From NCBI GenBank assembly GCA_020350785.1, contig CP070722.1, forward strand, positions 623,336 through 655,721: a stretch of 32,386 nucleotides of DNA, in the 5' to 3' direction. A program made the translations under genes and the position numbers. The stretch is from Gemmatimonadota bacterium. GTDB taxonomy: Bacteria; Gemmatimonadota; Gemmatimonadetes; Palauibacterales; KS3-K002. The notes beneath the pieces were generated by a model. It ran no database searches. It was not told the DNA's origin and saw only the letters and a list, made by a program, of their open reading frames with translations. Each line of letters starts with the position of its first letter. Position 1 is the stretch's first letter. Positions 16,125 to 22,671 of the stretch are shown here, one piece after another.

Positions 16125-16484
16125 TCAGACGGCGAACGAAGATCCGCAGCCGCAACCGCCCGCAGCGTTCGGATTGCTGAAAGTGAAGCCCGAGCCCTGG
16201 AACGAGCTCGTGTAGCCGATAAGCGTGCCCTTCAGATACTGCGAGCTGAAAGGATCCACGAACAACCGGACCCCCTGGGAGATCACGATTTCGTCGTCGT
16301 CGCGAGCCTCCTCCTCGAGGTTGAGGCCATATTGAAAACCCGAGCAGCCGCCCGGCAGCACACTGACTCGCAAACCGGCCTCGGCTGGCGACAGGTTCTC
16401 CTCCTCCATGAATAGCCGAGCCTTCTCGGCCGCCTCCGGCGTGAGGTCGACCAGCCCGACAGCGCTTTCCTTAGTGTCAGCCAT
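16125..16484 (-). CDS. A-type iron-sulfur carrier (IscA/ErpA/HesB family)
   Basis: A 119-residue A-type carrier that holds or delivers Fe-S clusters during assembly. The three conserved cysteines are Cys47 in LPGGCSGFQYGL and Cys111/Cys113 in GGCGCGSSF at the C-terminus; FSNPNA before the CGCG block is also typical. I chose ATG 16482-16484, with GGAGG 11 bases upstream, over the longer frame from 16550 whose extra residues do not look like the family. No iscS, iscU or suf genes are next to it. It has a TTGACA promoter candidate at 16566-16593, a leader inverted repeat and an intrinsic terminator, so it seems to be a single-gene unit. IscA versus ErpA cannot be decided. Confidence 0.93.
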   Translation of the reverse strand: MADTKESAVGLVDLTPEAAEKARLFMEEENLSPAEAGLRVSVLPGGCSGFQYGLNLEEEARDDDEIVISQGVRLFVDPFSSQYLKGTLIGYTSSFQGSGFTFSNPNAAGGCGCGSSFAV

Positions 16485-16521
16485 GCGGCTAATGTCCTCC
16501 GCTTTCTCTGTTCGACAGTGC

Positions 16522-16557
16522 CGGAACGCTGTACCCTCGGCAACCATCACCGTTCCG
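16522..16557 (-). repeat. Inverted repeat in the Fe-S carrier leader
   Basis: CGGAACG (16522-16528) and CGTTCCG (16551-16557) are exact 7-base inverted arms separated by 22 bases. They fall between the predicted transcription start (about 16559) and the ATG at 16484, so they could form a hairpin in the mRNA leader. Confidence 0.4.
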
Positions 16558-16565
16558 CTCCCCAG

Positions 16566-16593
16566 AAGCTACCAACCGGCCAACCTCTGTCAA
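16566..16593 (-). promoter_or_regulatory. Promoter candidate for the Fe-S carrier gene
   Basis: Minus-strand TTGACA (16593-16588), a perfect -35, is followed after 16 bases by TAGCTT (16571-16566), a poor -10 (three of six). A 13-base palindrome CGAACACCGTTCG (16599-16611, arms CGAAC/GTTCG) lies just upstream. It could be an activator site, or the residual terminator of trxB, whose stop is at 16630. Confidence 0.45.
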
Positions 16594-16629
16594 CGAAACG
16601 AACACCGTTCGGCAGCTTCGGACTCCCGG

Positions 16630-17613
16630 CTAGGGCGACACCGTCTCCGCGGCCCGCCTCGCTTCCTTCAACTCCGTGAGGTACTTCTCCGCCGCGATCA
16701 AGGCGGTCGTGGCATCGCCGACCGCTGTCGTGATCTGGCGAGTAAGTTGCGCCCGGACGTCGCCGGCAACGAACAATCCCGGAATCGATGTTCGCATGTC
16801 GCGGTCCGTTATCAAGTAGCCACCCGCATCATGCTCGGCGTGGCCTTCCAGCAACCCAGTATTGGGCCGAAACCCGATGAAGACGAACAAGCCGCTCACA
16901 TCGAGCAAGCTCTCCTCACCGCTGTTGACGTTGCGCAGTCGCAGCTGGCTCATGCCCCTCGCCGACCCTAGAACCTCCTCGATCACCGTATCCCAGATCA
17001 CCTCGATCTTCGGGTTCTCGAACACACGCTTCTGCAGCAGCCTCGCCGCGCGCAGCTCGTCACGACGATGAATCAGGTACAGCTTCTCGACATAGCGTGT
17101 CAGGAAGTCCGCCTCTTCCGCGGCCGCATCACCACCGCCGGCCACGGCGATCGTCTCTCCCTTGAAGAAGGCTCCGTCGCAGATCGCGCAGTAGCTCACC
17201 CCCTTGCCCAAGTACTCGTCCTCGCCCGGCACCTCCAACTTGTTCGGAGTGCCCCCAGCCGTCAGGATCACAGCGGGGGCGCGATAGACCGTACCCTGGT
17301 TCGTCGCGATCCGGAAATCCCCGTCCGCCATCTTCTTGATGCCTGCCACGTCGACCGTGTCGATCGGCAGCCCGAACTTCTGAGCATGCCGGGCCATCCG
17401 GTCCGCCAACTCTCGGCCCTCGACCTCGGGAAGTCCGGGATAGTCGTCGATCAAGTCGGTGTTCAGTAGCTGGCCACCCGGCAGACCGCGCTCCAGGAGC
17501 ACCGCGTTCAGCTCTGAGCGACGCGCGTATAGCCCTGCCGTCAGCCCTGCCGGACCGGCCCCGACGATCACCAACTCGTATGCCTTCTCGCTTCCGCTCC
17601 AGTCGCTTTCCAT
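16630..17613 (-). CDS. trxB: Thioredoxin reductase
   Basis: A 327-residue FAD/NADPH enzyme that reduces thioredoxin. The FAD-binding glycine motif is VIVGAGPAGLTAGLYARR. The redox-active disulfide is SYCAICDGAFFKG (CxxC). The NADPH domain has VAGGGDAAAEEADFLTRY, and FVAGDVRAQLTRQITTAVGD is the second FAD block. I chose ATG 17611-17613, which has GGAG 6 bases upstream; an in-frame ATG at 17623-17625 has its GG pairs too close to be used. It follows the PHP exoribonuclease-like gene by 27 bases. The thioredoxin partner is not in the window, but CcdA (6389-7129) is a potential downstream acceptor of its reducing power. Confidence 0.95.
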   Translation of the reverse strand: MESDWSGSEKAYELVIVGAGPAGLTAGLYARRSELNAVLLERGLPGGQLLNTDLIDDYPGLPEVEGRELADRMARHAQKFGLPIDTVDVAGIKKMADGDFRIATNQGTVYRAPAVILTAGGTPNKLEVPGEDEYLGKGVSYCAICDGAFFKGETIAVAGGGDAAAEEADFLTRYVEKLYLIHRRDELRAARLLQKRVFENPKIEVIWDTVIEEVLGSARGMSQLRLRNVNSGEESLLDVSGLFVFIGFRPNTGLLEGHAEHDAGGYLITDRDMRTSIPGLFVAGDVRAQLTRQITTAVGDATTALIAAEKYLTELKEARRAAETVSP

Positions 17614-17640
17614 CTTTCGCTCCATCCTACAGGCGGTTTG

Positions 17641-18534
17641 CTAACCTCGAATCCCCAGGCGGCGTCGCTCGGCAGCCTGACTCAGCTTCAGGTACCACTC
17701 GTAGGGCACCGCCTGGGATGCCAGTTGGCCGCGCCGCCTGTCGCTCCGACCGTGCCAATCTGATCCCCCGGTTTCCAGCAAGTCCAGCTCCGCCGCCAGG
17801 CGGCGCAGCTTCCTCACCTCGCACGGGCCGTGCTCCGGGTGGAGGGTCTCCAATCCGTCCAGGCCAGCCGCAGCCAAGCGCCGTATCGCTTGCTCGCCGT
17901 GCGTCAGCCCCGGGTGCGCCAGCACCGCCAGTCCCCCGGCCGCCTGGATGCGCGCGATACCCTCCGCGGGACTGATTCGCAGAGTTGGCACGTACGCCGG
18001 TTGGCCCGCTGCTAGGAAGCGCGCGAAGGCCTCTCCGTAGCTTTTGACCCAACCACCTTCCACAAGGGCCCGGGCGATGTGCGGCCGGGCTATCAAGCGG
18101 CTCGGCGCCGCCTGTGCCAGTACCGCTTCGAAGGTGACCTCTAGACCCAGGCCGTTGAGCTTTGCCACGATGGCCTCGGCTCGATTGAGTCGGTCCGCCT
18201 GAATGGCGCCCAAGCACTCCAACAGACCTCCGTTCTGCGGATCGATGAAGTAGCCTAGCAGGTGGGTCGATCCGGTCTCGTCGTGGCATGAGAACTCGAT
18301 CCCTGGTACGAACGCCAGGTCGAGTCGCTCCGCCCTCTGGCGCGCCTCCGCGATCCCCGCGACCGTATCGTGGTCGGTCAGCGCGATCGCCAGCAAGCCA
18401 CTCTCCTGCGCCGCATCGACCACCTCTGCCGGTCTCGATAGGCCGTCGGAACAGGTGGAATGCAAGTGCAGATCCACCCGCGCCGCCCCCGGCTCCGGCA
18501 AATCGTATGTGCCTTCTGACCCGGTCGTCACCAT
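17641..18534 (-). CDS. PHP-domain phosphoesterase, RNase AM/YciV-like
   Basis: A 297-residue PHP protein of the YciV/TrpH group, whose characterised member is a 5'-3' exoribonuclease acting on 3',5'-bisphosphonucleotides and RNA 5' ends. The metal blocks are VDLHLHSTCSDGLSRP, ALTDHDTVAGI, PGIEFSCHDETG with LLGYFID, VLAHPGL and ETGGSDWHGRSD. Length fits the family (about 290). ATG 18532-18534 has GGAAGGGG immediately upstream. It diverges from the dtxR gene across a 187-base region that carries candidate metal-regulator sites. It is longer and distinct from the 220-residue PHP protein at 12834-13496. Confidence 0.88.
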   Translation of the reverse strand: MVTTGSEGTYDLPEPGAARVDLHLHSTCSDGLSRPAEVVDAAQESGLLAIALTDHDTVAGIAEARQRAERLDLAFVPGIEFSCHDETGSTHLLGYFIDPQNGGLLECLGAIQADRLNRAEAIVAKLNGLGLEVTFEAVLAQAAPSRLIARPHIARALVEGGWVKSYGEAFARFLAAGQPAYVPTLRISPAEGIARIQAAGGLAVLAHPGLTHGEQAIRRLAAAGLDGLETLHPEHGPCEVRKLRRLAAELDLLETGGSDWHGRSDRRRGQLASQAVPYEWYLKLSQAAERRRLGIRG

Positions 18535-18611
18535 GCCCCTTCCATCTCTTCAACACTTACCGGTTCCCAGCGCGGTAACGGCCGCGAGTTGGAAGTACCC
18601 ACGGCCGCCGC

Positions 18612-18622
18612 GGCTAACCTAG
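18612..18622. promoter_or_regulatory. IdeR/DtxR-like half-site between the divergent genes
   Basis: Read on the minus strand, CTAGGTTAGCC (18622-18612) matches ten consecutive positions of the actinobacterial DtxR/IdeR box TTAGGTTAGCCTAACCTAA; the second half (GCGGCCG) does not match. It lies about 80 bases before the PHP gene start and 100 before dtxR. Confidence 0.4.
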
Positions 18623-18674
18623 GTCCGTGGATCCGGCCGGTCAAACTTCCGGTCGATCCTCGCTTGGCGGCGCA

Positions 18675-18718
18675 TTGACACTCGGCCAAGCGCCTGCAAC
18701 TTTTAGCCCGGACTAAGA
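18675..18718 (+). promoter_or_regulatory. TTGACA box and candidate autoregulatory operator of dtxR
   Basis: TTGACA is at 18675-18680 but no good -10 follows at 17 bases; the nearest AT-rich block is TTTTAG at 18701. That block is part of an imperfect palindrome, TTTTAG (18701-18706) and CTAAGA (18713-18718), with core TTAG-6-CTAA. It lies 4 bases before the ATG and overlaps the expected -10 region, as for a DtxR-family autorepressor site. Confidence 0.4.
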
Positions 18719-18721
18719 ATC

Positions 18722-19444
18722 ATGATGACCCCCCACAATCGACCCGAGCCCGATAGCGACCAGGACGCCGACGGAGACCGCGGCCACTCCCGTGCCGTCG
18801 AGGACTACCTGAAGGCGATACGACATCTCCAGCGCGAGGACGCACCGGTCAGTACGTCCTCGCTTGCGCAGCAGCTCGACCGCACGCCGGCCTCGGTCAC
18901 CAACATGGTCAAGAGCCTTGCCGAGCAGGGGCTGGTCGACCATGAGCCTTACCATGGTGTACGGCTGAGCGCGTCCGGGGAGCGGGCGGCGCTGCGGATA
19001 ATCCGCCGTCACCGCGTCATCGAGTCTTATCTAATCGAGAGGCTCGGATACTCGTGGGACCGGGTGCACGCCGAGGCGGAGCGCCTGGAGCACGCGGCCT
19101 CGGACGAGCTGGTGGAGCGAATGGCGGAGGCGCTCGGCCACCCGGCCCTTGATCCGCACGGTTCTCCGATTCCGTCGGCCAAGGGAGAGCTGACCGAAGA
19201 GCGGCACCCCCGGCTGTCCGAGATGCCTGAGGGTGCGACGGTTATCGTTCGCGAGGTCAGCGACGCGGACGAGGGACGCTTGCGCTACTTGGCCGAGTTG
19301 GGTCTCTTCCCAGGCACGCGGGTGGAGGTTCTAGAACCGGAGCCTTATGAAGGGCCGATGCGAGTTCGAGTGGCGGGGGAGGAGCGCTCGCTGGGCCTCA
19401 ACCTCGCCGAGATCGTGAGGGTCGAGCCGGACCACGACAACTAG
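18722..19444 (+). CDS. DtxR/MntR-family metalloregulator with C-terminal FeoA (SH3-like) domain
   Basis: A 240-residue metal-dependent transcription regulator. Residues about 22-85 are the winged helix (VEDYLKAIRHLQRE, SSLAQQLDRTPASVTNMVKS, GLVDHEPYHGVRLS). Residues about 85-145 are the dimerisation and metal-binding domain (RRHRVIESYLIERLGYSW, VHAEAERLEHAASDELVERM). The C-terminal 75 residues are a FeoA/SH3-like domain (EGRLRYLAELGLFPGTRVEV). This is the usual three-domain DtxR layout. Fe versus Mn specificity cannot be told. ATG 18722 and ATG 18725 are adjacent and neither has a good ribosome site; a palindrome at 18701-18718 suggests autoregulation. An unknown 92-residue gene follows by 31 bases. 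Confidence 0.9.
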   Translation: MMTPHNRPEPDSDQDADGDRGHSRAVEDYLKAIRHLQREDAPVSTSSLAQQLDRTPASVTNMVKSLAEQGLVDHEPYHGVRLSASGERAALRIIRRHRVIESYLIERLGYSWDRVHAEAERLEHAASDELVERMAEALGHPALDPHGSPIPSAKGELTEERHPRLSEMPEGATVIVREVSDADEGRLRYLAELGLFPGTRVEVLEPEPYEGPMRVRVAGEERSLGLNLAEIVRVEPDHDN

Positions 19445-19475
19445 AGGCTCCTATCCGGGAGGGGCAATTTACCTT

Positions 19476-19754
19476 ATGGCAACTGTCAAGATCGATGGTG
19501 ACGTCTGGAAGGTGAGGTTGGGCCAGGACCGCTCACGGCCCGGCTCACGCCTCGTCTTGTTCTTCTGTCAGCCCACCGGGCAGCGGCCCTATCGAGTGGT
19601 CGAAGTGGAGGAGAACCTGCTGACCAGCCAGGACGACCTCGAGCGCCTCTCTCGCAAGCAGCTCCTCGACCTTTATCAGCGAAGTGCCTCCATGGACGCC
19701 CCCGTCTACCGCTCGGACGAGCTGACCGACGTGCGGAGGGAGCGGCGCGACTGA
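19476..19754 (+). CDS. Small hypothetical protein (92 residues)
   Basis: I do not recognise this protein. It starts MATVKIDGDVWKVRLGQDRS, has a hydrophobic strand LVLFFCQP, then RPYRVVEVEE and a charged helical tail (DDLERLSRKQLLDLYQRS). It has no signal peptide or membrane helix, and looks like a small beta-rich domain followed by a helix. GGGAGGGG lies upstream of ATG 19476, with an 11-base spacer, longer than usual. It follows the dtxR gene by 31 bases on the same strand, so a shared transcript is likely, but co-function with the regulator is unproven. It is convergent with the M42 gene, across a bidirectional hairpin. Confidence 0.65.
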   Translation: MATVKIDGDVWKVRLGQDRSRPGSRLVLFFCQPTGQRPYRVVEVEENLLTSQDDLERLSRKQLLDLYQRSASMDAPVYRSDELTDVRRERRD

Positions 19755-19769
19755 CCTCTTCCAAAACCG

Positions 19770-19801
19770 CGTCCCCTCAACCGCCTTTTCAGGAGGGGAC
19801 G
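19770..19801. terminator. Bidirectional hairpin between convergent genes
   Basis: CGTCCCCTC (19770-19778) and GAGGGGACG (19793-19801) are perfect 9-base inverted arms with a 14-base loop. On the minus strand the stem is followed by CGGTTTTGG. The right arm lies in the last codons of the M42 gene, whose stop is at 19789-19791. It can serve both convergent genes. Confidence 0.6.
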
Positions 19802-20841
19802 AACTCGTCGTCGGCGCTCAATGTGCGGATGGTGGCGGCCAGCAACAGAGCCGCGTGCCGCACATCCTCCAGTGCGACCATCTCGTTCGGTGAGTGCATG
19901 TAGCGGTTCGGCACCGAGACGAGCGCGGTGGCGATGCCGGCGCGCGCCATGACGATACTGTCGGCATCGGTCCGCGTCCGTCCTGGAGCCGCCTCGATGG
20001 AATGAGGGATCTTCGCCCCCTCGGCTACCTCAATCAGACGTTCAAACAGAACTCCGTTCACGGCGGATCCGCGACAGATGGCGGGGCCGCCACCCAGGCG
20101 GTGGTCGCCGTGACCCTTGCGTTCGGCCCCCGGGTAGTCGGTGGCGTGCGTGACGTCCACGACGAAAGCCACTTGCGGGTCAAGCCCGAATGCGCCGGGC
20201 CCGGCTCCACCGCCGCCCACCCCGATCTCCTCCTGCGTGGTCGCCACCGCCACGACTCCGGCGCTGGGCCGCTCGCTGGCCAACGCTCGCAGCGCCTCCA
20301 GCACCACAAGTGCCCCTACGCGATTGTCGATGCTCCGCGACGCAAGACGTCCGTTGGGCAGTTGCAGGAACGTCGCCGCCAGCACGGCTGCGTCACCAAC
20401 GCGGACTCGTCCTCGGGCATCGGCCCCATCCTTGGCTCCGATGTCGAGCCATAGATCTTTCACCTTCGAGATCTTCTCCAGGTTCTCCTTTTCCAGCAGG
20501 TGGATCGCCTTCTTACCGATGACGCCGGGTATCGACCCATCGCGCGTCAAGATCTCGACGCGCTGGCCCACGAGAACCTCGGGGTCCCAACCACCGATGG
20601 TCGAGAAGTAGAGGAAACCGTCATCATCGATGTGATTGATCATCAGGCCGATCTCATCAATGTGCCCGGCCAGCATCACCCGGGGTCGGCCCGTTGGGTT
20701 GACCTCGGCGTAACTGTTGCCCGCGACATCGGCCCAGACCCGATCCGCAAAGCCTTCGGCCTCTTCGCGCCAGGCGCGGGCCGGCAAGACCTCATGACCG
20801 GACGGACCCGGCAGCGACAGCAAACGCTCAAAGAACTCCAC
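19789..20841 (-). CDS. M42-family metalloaminopeptidase/glucanase-type peptidase
   Basis: A 350-residue cobalt/zinc-dependent peptidase of family M42 (PepA/FrvX/TET type), a large cytosolic oligomer that trims peptides. Metal and catalytic blocks are visible: MLAGHIDEIGLMI, SIDNRVGALVVLEAL, TTQEEIGVGG with the catalytic glutamates, VDVTHATDYPG, GPAICRGSAVN and RYMHSPNEMV with the last metal histidine. I chose GTG 20839-20841 (protein starting with the codon for Val in VEFFERLLSLPGPSGHE), because GGGAGG is 7 bases upstream; the TTG 15 bases earlier would contain that ribosome site. The E1-alpha gene ends 33 bases upstream on the same strand. Confidence 0.9.
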   Translation of the reverse strand: MEFFERLLSLPGPSGHEVLPARAWREEAEGFADRVWADVAGNSYAEVNPTGRPRVMLAGHIDEIGLMINHIDDDGFLYFSTIGGWDPEVLVGQRVEILTRDGSIPGVIGKKAIHLLEKENLEKISKVKDLWLDIGAKDGADARGRVRVGDAAVLAATFLQLPNGRLASRSIDNRVGALVVLEALRALASERPSAGVVAVATTQEEIGVGGGGAGPGAFGLDPQVAFVVDVTHATDYPGAERKGHGDHRLGGGPAICRGSAVNGVLFERLIEVAEGAKIPHSIEAAPGRTRTDADSIVMARAGIATALVSVPNRYMHSPNEMVALEDVRHAALLLAATIRTLSADDEFVPS

Positions 20842-20874
20842 CGTCACTCCTCCCAAGATCTCAGCGACGAACGG

Positions 20875-22053
20875 TTAGAAACGGTCTTTCTCTTGCCTTC
20901 CCGACTCCGGCCAGGTCCCGTACACCCCTTCCACGGCGCTCTCCGGCCGCGGCATTCGCGCCCGGCCGGCCAGAGCTTCCGCCGCGGCGCTCTCGACCTC
21001 CTCCGTCACCCGCGCCTCGACCTCCTCGAGCGCGGCACTATTGACCCCCGTTGCAGCGCCGGGCTCACACTGCGCACCCGTCTCCAGGTTCAGCCTGCCG
21101 TTCACCAGCCAAGCCCCGTAACAGCCTATCGGATCGCGGCGACCCCAGCTAGCGAACTCCTCCTCGCTGAAAAGCTCACGCGCCTCCTTCTCATCGTGCG
21201 TCGCGTGCCCGGACATGCGGAAGGTCTCCGCCGCCAGAAAGACCGGGCCCTCGCCGGCGCGGCAAATCTCCGCCGCCCAATGGGTGGCCGCGTAGGCGTC
21301 CAGCACGTTGTTCCCATCAAACGGCGCACCCGTGGCTCCGTACAAGCGCCCCAACTCGGCGAAGCCGTCCGCCGCGTGGTGCTCCTCCAGGCGGGTTCCC
21401 AGCGCGACCTGATTGTTCTGGATTATGAAGATGACCGGCAATCGTTGCGTGGCCGCGAGATTGAAGGCCTCGTGCACCTCCCCCGCCTTGGTCGCACCGT
21501 CTCCCACCCAGGTGAGGGCGAGGCGCTTCGTGCCCAGCTTGCGAAAGCCCAGGCCATAGCCAGCGATCACCGCTGCCAAGGCGCCTACCATGGAGATCGG
21601 CGTCACGATGCCGTACCGGCGACCACCGACGTGCAGGTCGCGGCCACGGTTGGGCGAGTCTTCCGTAGCTAGGTAGCCCCGCAACATGTCCGCGACCGGC
21701 ATGCCCATTTCGTGACACGCCCCGGCATTGCGGATCATCGGCCCCACCACATCCCCGTTCGGGCCTCCTCGCTCCAGGGCGTGGACCGGCCCAATGGTCG
21801 TCGCCTCCTCGCCGGTGCCCAGCCAGGCCTTCGAGATCACACCCTGTCGCACCCAGCGCTTGAGTGCGATGTCGTGAAGGCGGAAGCGCAACAGCCCCGC
21901 GTAAATCTCCAGCCGTCGCTGGGCCGTCAGATCAGCAATTCGCCTTGCCCGCTCCGGATCCCTCTCTATGGCACGCGAGAACTCGAGCATCGTCTCGGGA
22001 TCGGGCGACCAGTCGACGTACTCGGGTGGGTCGAACGCGTGATACCGTCTCAC
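20875..22053 (-). CDS. Thiamine-diphosphate E1 component, alpha-subunit type (2-oxoacid dehydrogenase)
   Basis: A 392-residue protein of the pyruvate/branched-chain 2-oxoacid dehydrogenase E1-alpha family, which binds thiamine diphosphate and decarboxylates a 2-oxoacid. The ThDP/Mg motif begins WVGDGATKAGEVHEAFNLA and ends IIQNN. Other family parts are SKAWLGTGEEATTIGP, GRDLHVGG and the active-site loop FRMSGHATHDEKEAR. No E1-beta, E2 or E3 gene adjoins it, which is unusual for this family. The GTG start (22051-22053) overlaps the stop of a 75-residue gene as GTGA. The C-terminal tail (after about 310) is Glu/Ala rich and less typical. Substrate is unknown; a stand-alone decarboxylase role is possible. 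Confidence 0.87.
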   Translation of the reverse strand: MRRYHAFDPPEYVDWSPDPETMLEFSRAIERDPERARRIADLTAQRRLEIYAGLLRFRLHDIALKRWVRQGVISKAWLGTGEEATTIGPVHALERGGPNGDVVGPMIRNAGACHEMGMPVADMLRGYLATEDSPNRGRDLHVGGRRYGIVTPISMVGALAAVIAGYGLGFRKLGTKRLALTWVGDGATKAGEVHEAFNLAATQRLPVIFIIQNNQVALGTRLEEHHAADGFAELGRLYGATGAPFDGNNVLDAYAATHWAAEICRAGEGPVFLAAETFRMSGHATHDEKEARELFSEEEFASWGRRDPIGCYGAWLVNGRLNLETGAQCEPGAATGVNSAALEEVEARVTEEVESAAAEALAGRARMPRPESAVEGVYGTWPESGRQEKDRF

Positions 22054-22277
22054 CGGATCTCACCTCGCACCGCACCGTTCTTCGGCGTTGAAGCGGGATT
22101 GGCAAGACGGATCTCCGCCAGGTCCGCGGTCCCCAAGATATTTCCGGGAAAGCGCTCCGTGGCAGCTCGCAACGCCTCTCTCAGGTCGCGCGCCTCCACC
22201 TCGAAGATCTCGTACTGCTGGACCCGGTCGGCGAACCGGATCGTCACACGGTATACTCCGCGGCTTCGCTCGGTCAT
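22050..22277 (-). CDS. Small hypothetical protein coupled to the E1-alpha gene (75 residues)
   Basis: Unassigned protein reading VYRVTIRFADRVQQYEIFEV, then EARDLREALRAATERFPGNI and a final segment TADLAEIRLANPAS. The pattern of two strands, one helix and one strand looks like a compact alpha-beta domain, reminiscent of small ferredoxin-like or ACT-like folds, but this is only an impression. ATG 22275-22277 has a weak GAAG ribosome site. Its stop overlaps the GTG start of the E1-alpha gene by four bases, which makes translational coupling likely. A TTGCCA/CATAAG promoter candidate lies 42-69 bases upstream. Confidence 0.65.
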   Translation of the reverse strand: MTERSRGVYRVTIRFADRVQQYEIFEVEARDLREALRAATERFPGNILGTADLAEIRLANPASTPKNGAVRGEIR

Positions 22278-22318
22278 CGAGATTCTTCACGGTTTGGACT
22301 TGACCGGCCAGGCCTGAG

Positions 22319-22346
22319 CTTATGTCCTCAGCGCTGGCGGTGGCAA
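22319..22346 (-). promoter_or_regulatory. Promoter candidate for the 75-residue protein/E1-alpha pair
   Basis: Minus-strand TTGCCA (22346-22341, five of six) and CATAAG (22324-22319, four of six) are 16 bases apart in the 103-base gap after the anti-sigma gene. The predicted leader is about 35 bases. Confidence 0.45.
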
Positions 22347-22380
22347 GGCGGGATATGCGGCAAATCTCGCCTAGGGACGG

Positions 22381-22671
22381 TCAGTCTCGGCTCTCCTCCT
22401 CCAGAATCGCCTTGAAAATCCGCCGCTTCAGCTCCGGTGGAGCGCTGGTCCGGCCGTGCTCGGAGATATATCGCAAGAAGGCTTTCTCGAAATCGTAGTG
22501 CGGGAAGCACAGCTTGCACAGATCCAGATGCCGCCGAATCTTCTCGACGGTCTGTGGGTCATCCAACTCACCGTCGATATACTCGTACAACCTGGCCGTA
22601 ACTGCTTCGCAATCGATATCACCAGGCAAAGCTCCGCCACCCTTCCGTCTCAACGTCTTCCAGAACGCCAT
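22381..22671 (-). CDS. Zinc-binding anti-sigma factor (RsrA-like ZAS)
   Basis: A 96-residue cytoplasmic anti-sigma factor expected to hold the adjacent ECF sigma factor inactive until its zinc-thiol site is oxidised. The motif is DCEAVTARLYEYIDGEL followed by RRHLDLCKLCFPHYDFEKAF, giving C-x26-H-x3-C-x2-C (Cys21, His48, Cys52, Cys55). This agrees with the RsrA spacing (Cys11, His37, Cys41, Cys44 in Streptomyces) to within one residue, and the sequence after the motif (APPELKRRIFKAI) also resembles RsrA. The ATG at 22669-22671 overlaps the sigma stop as TGATG, so the two are made together. The oxidant sensed is inferred, not shown. Confidence 0.85.
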   Translation of the reverse strand: MAFWKTLRRKGGGALPGDIDCEAVTARLYEYIDGELDDPQTVEKIRRHLDLCKLCFPHYDFEKAFLRYISEHGRTSAPPELKRRIFKAILEEESRD

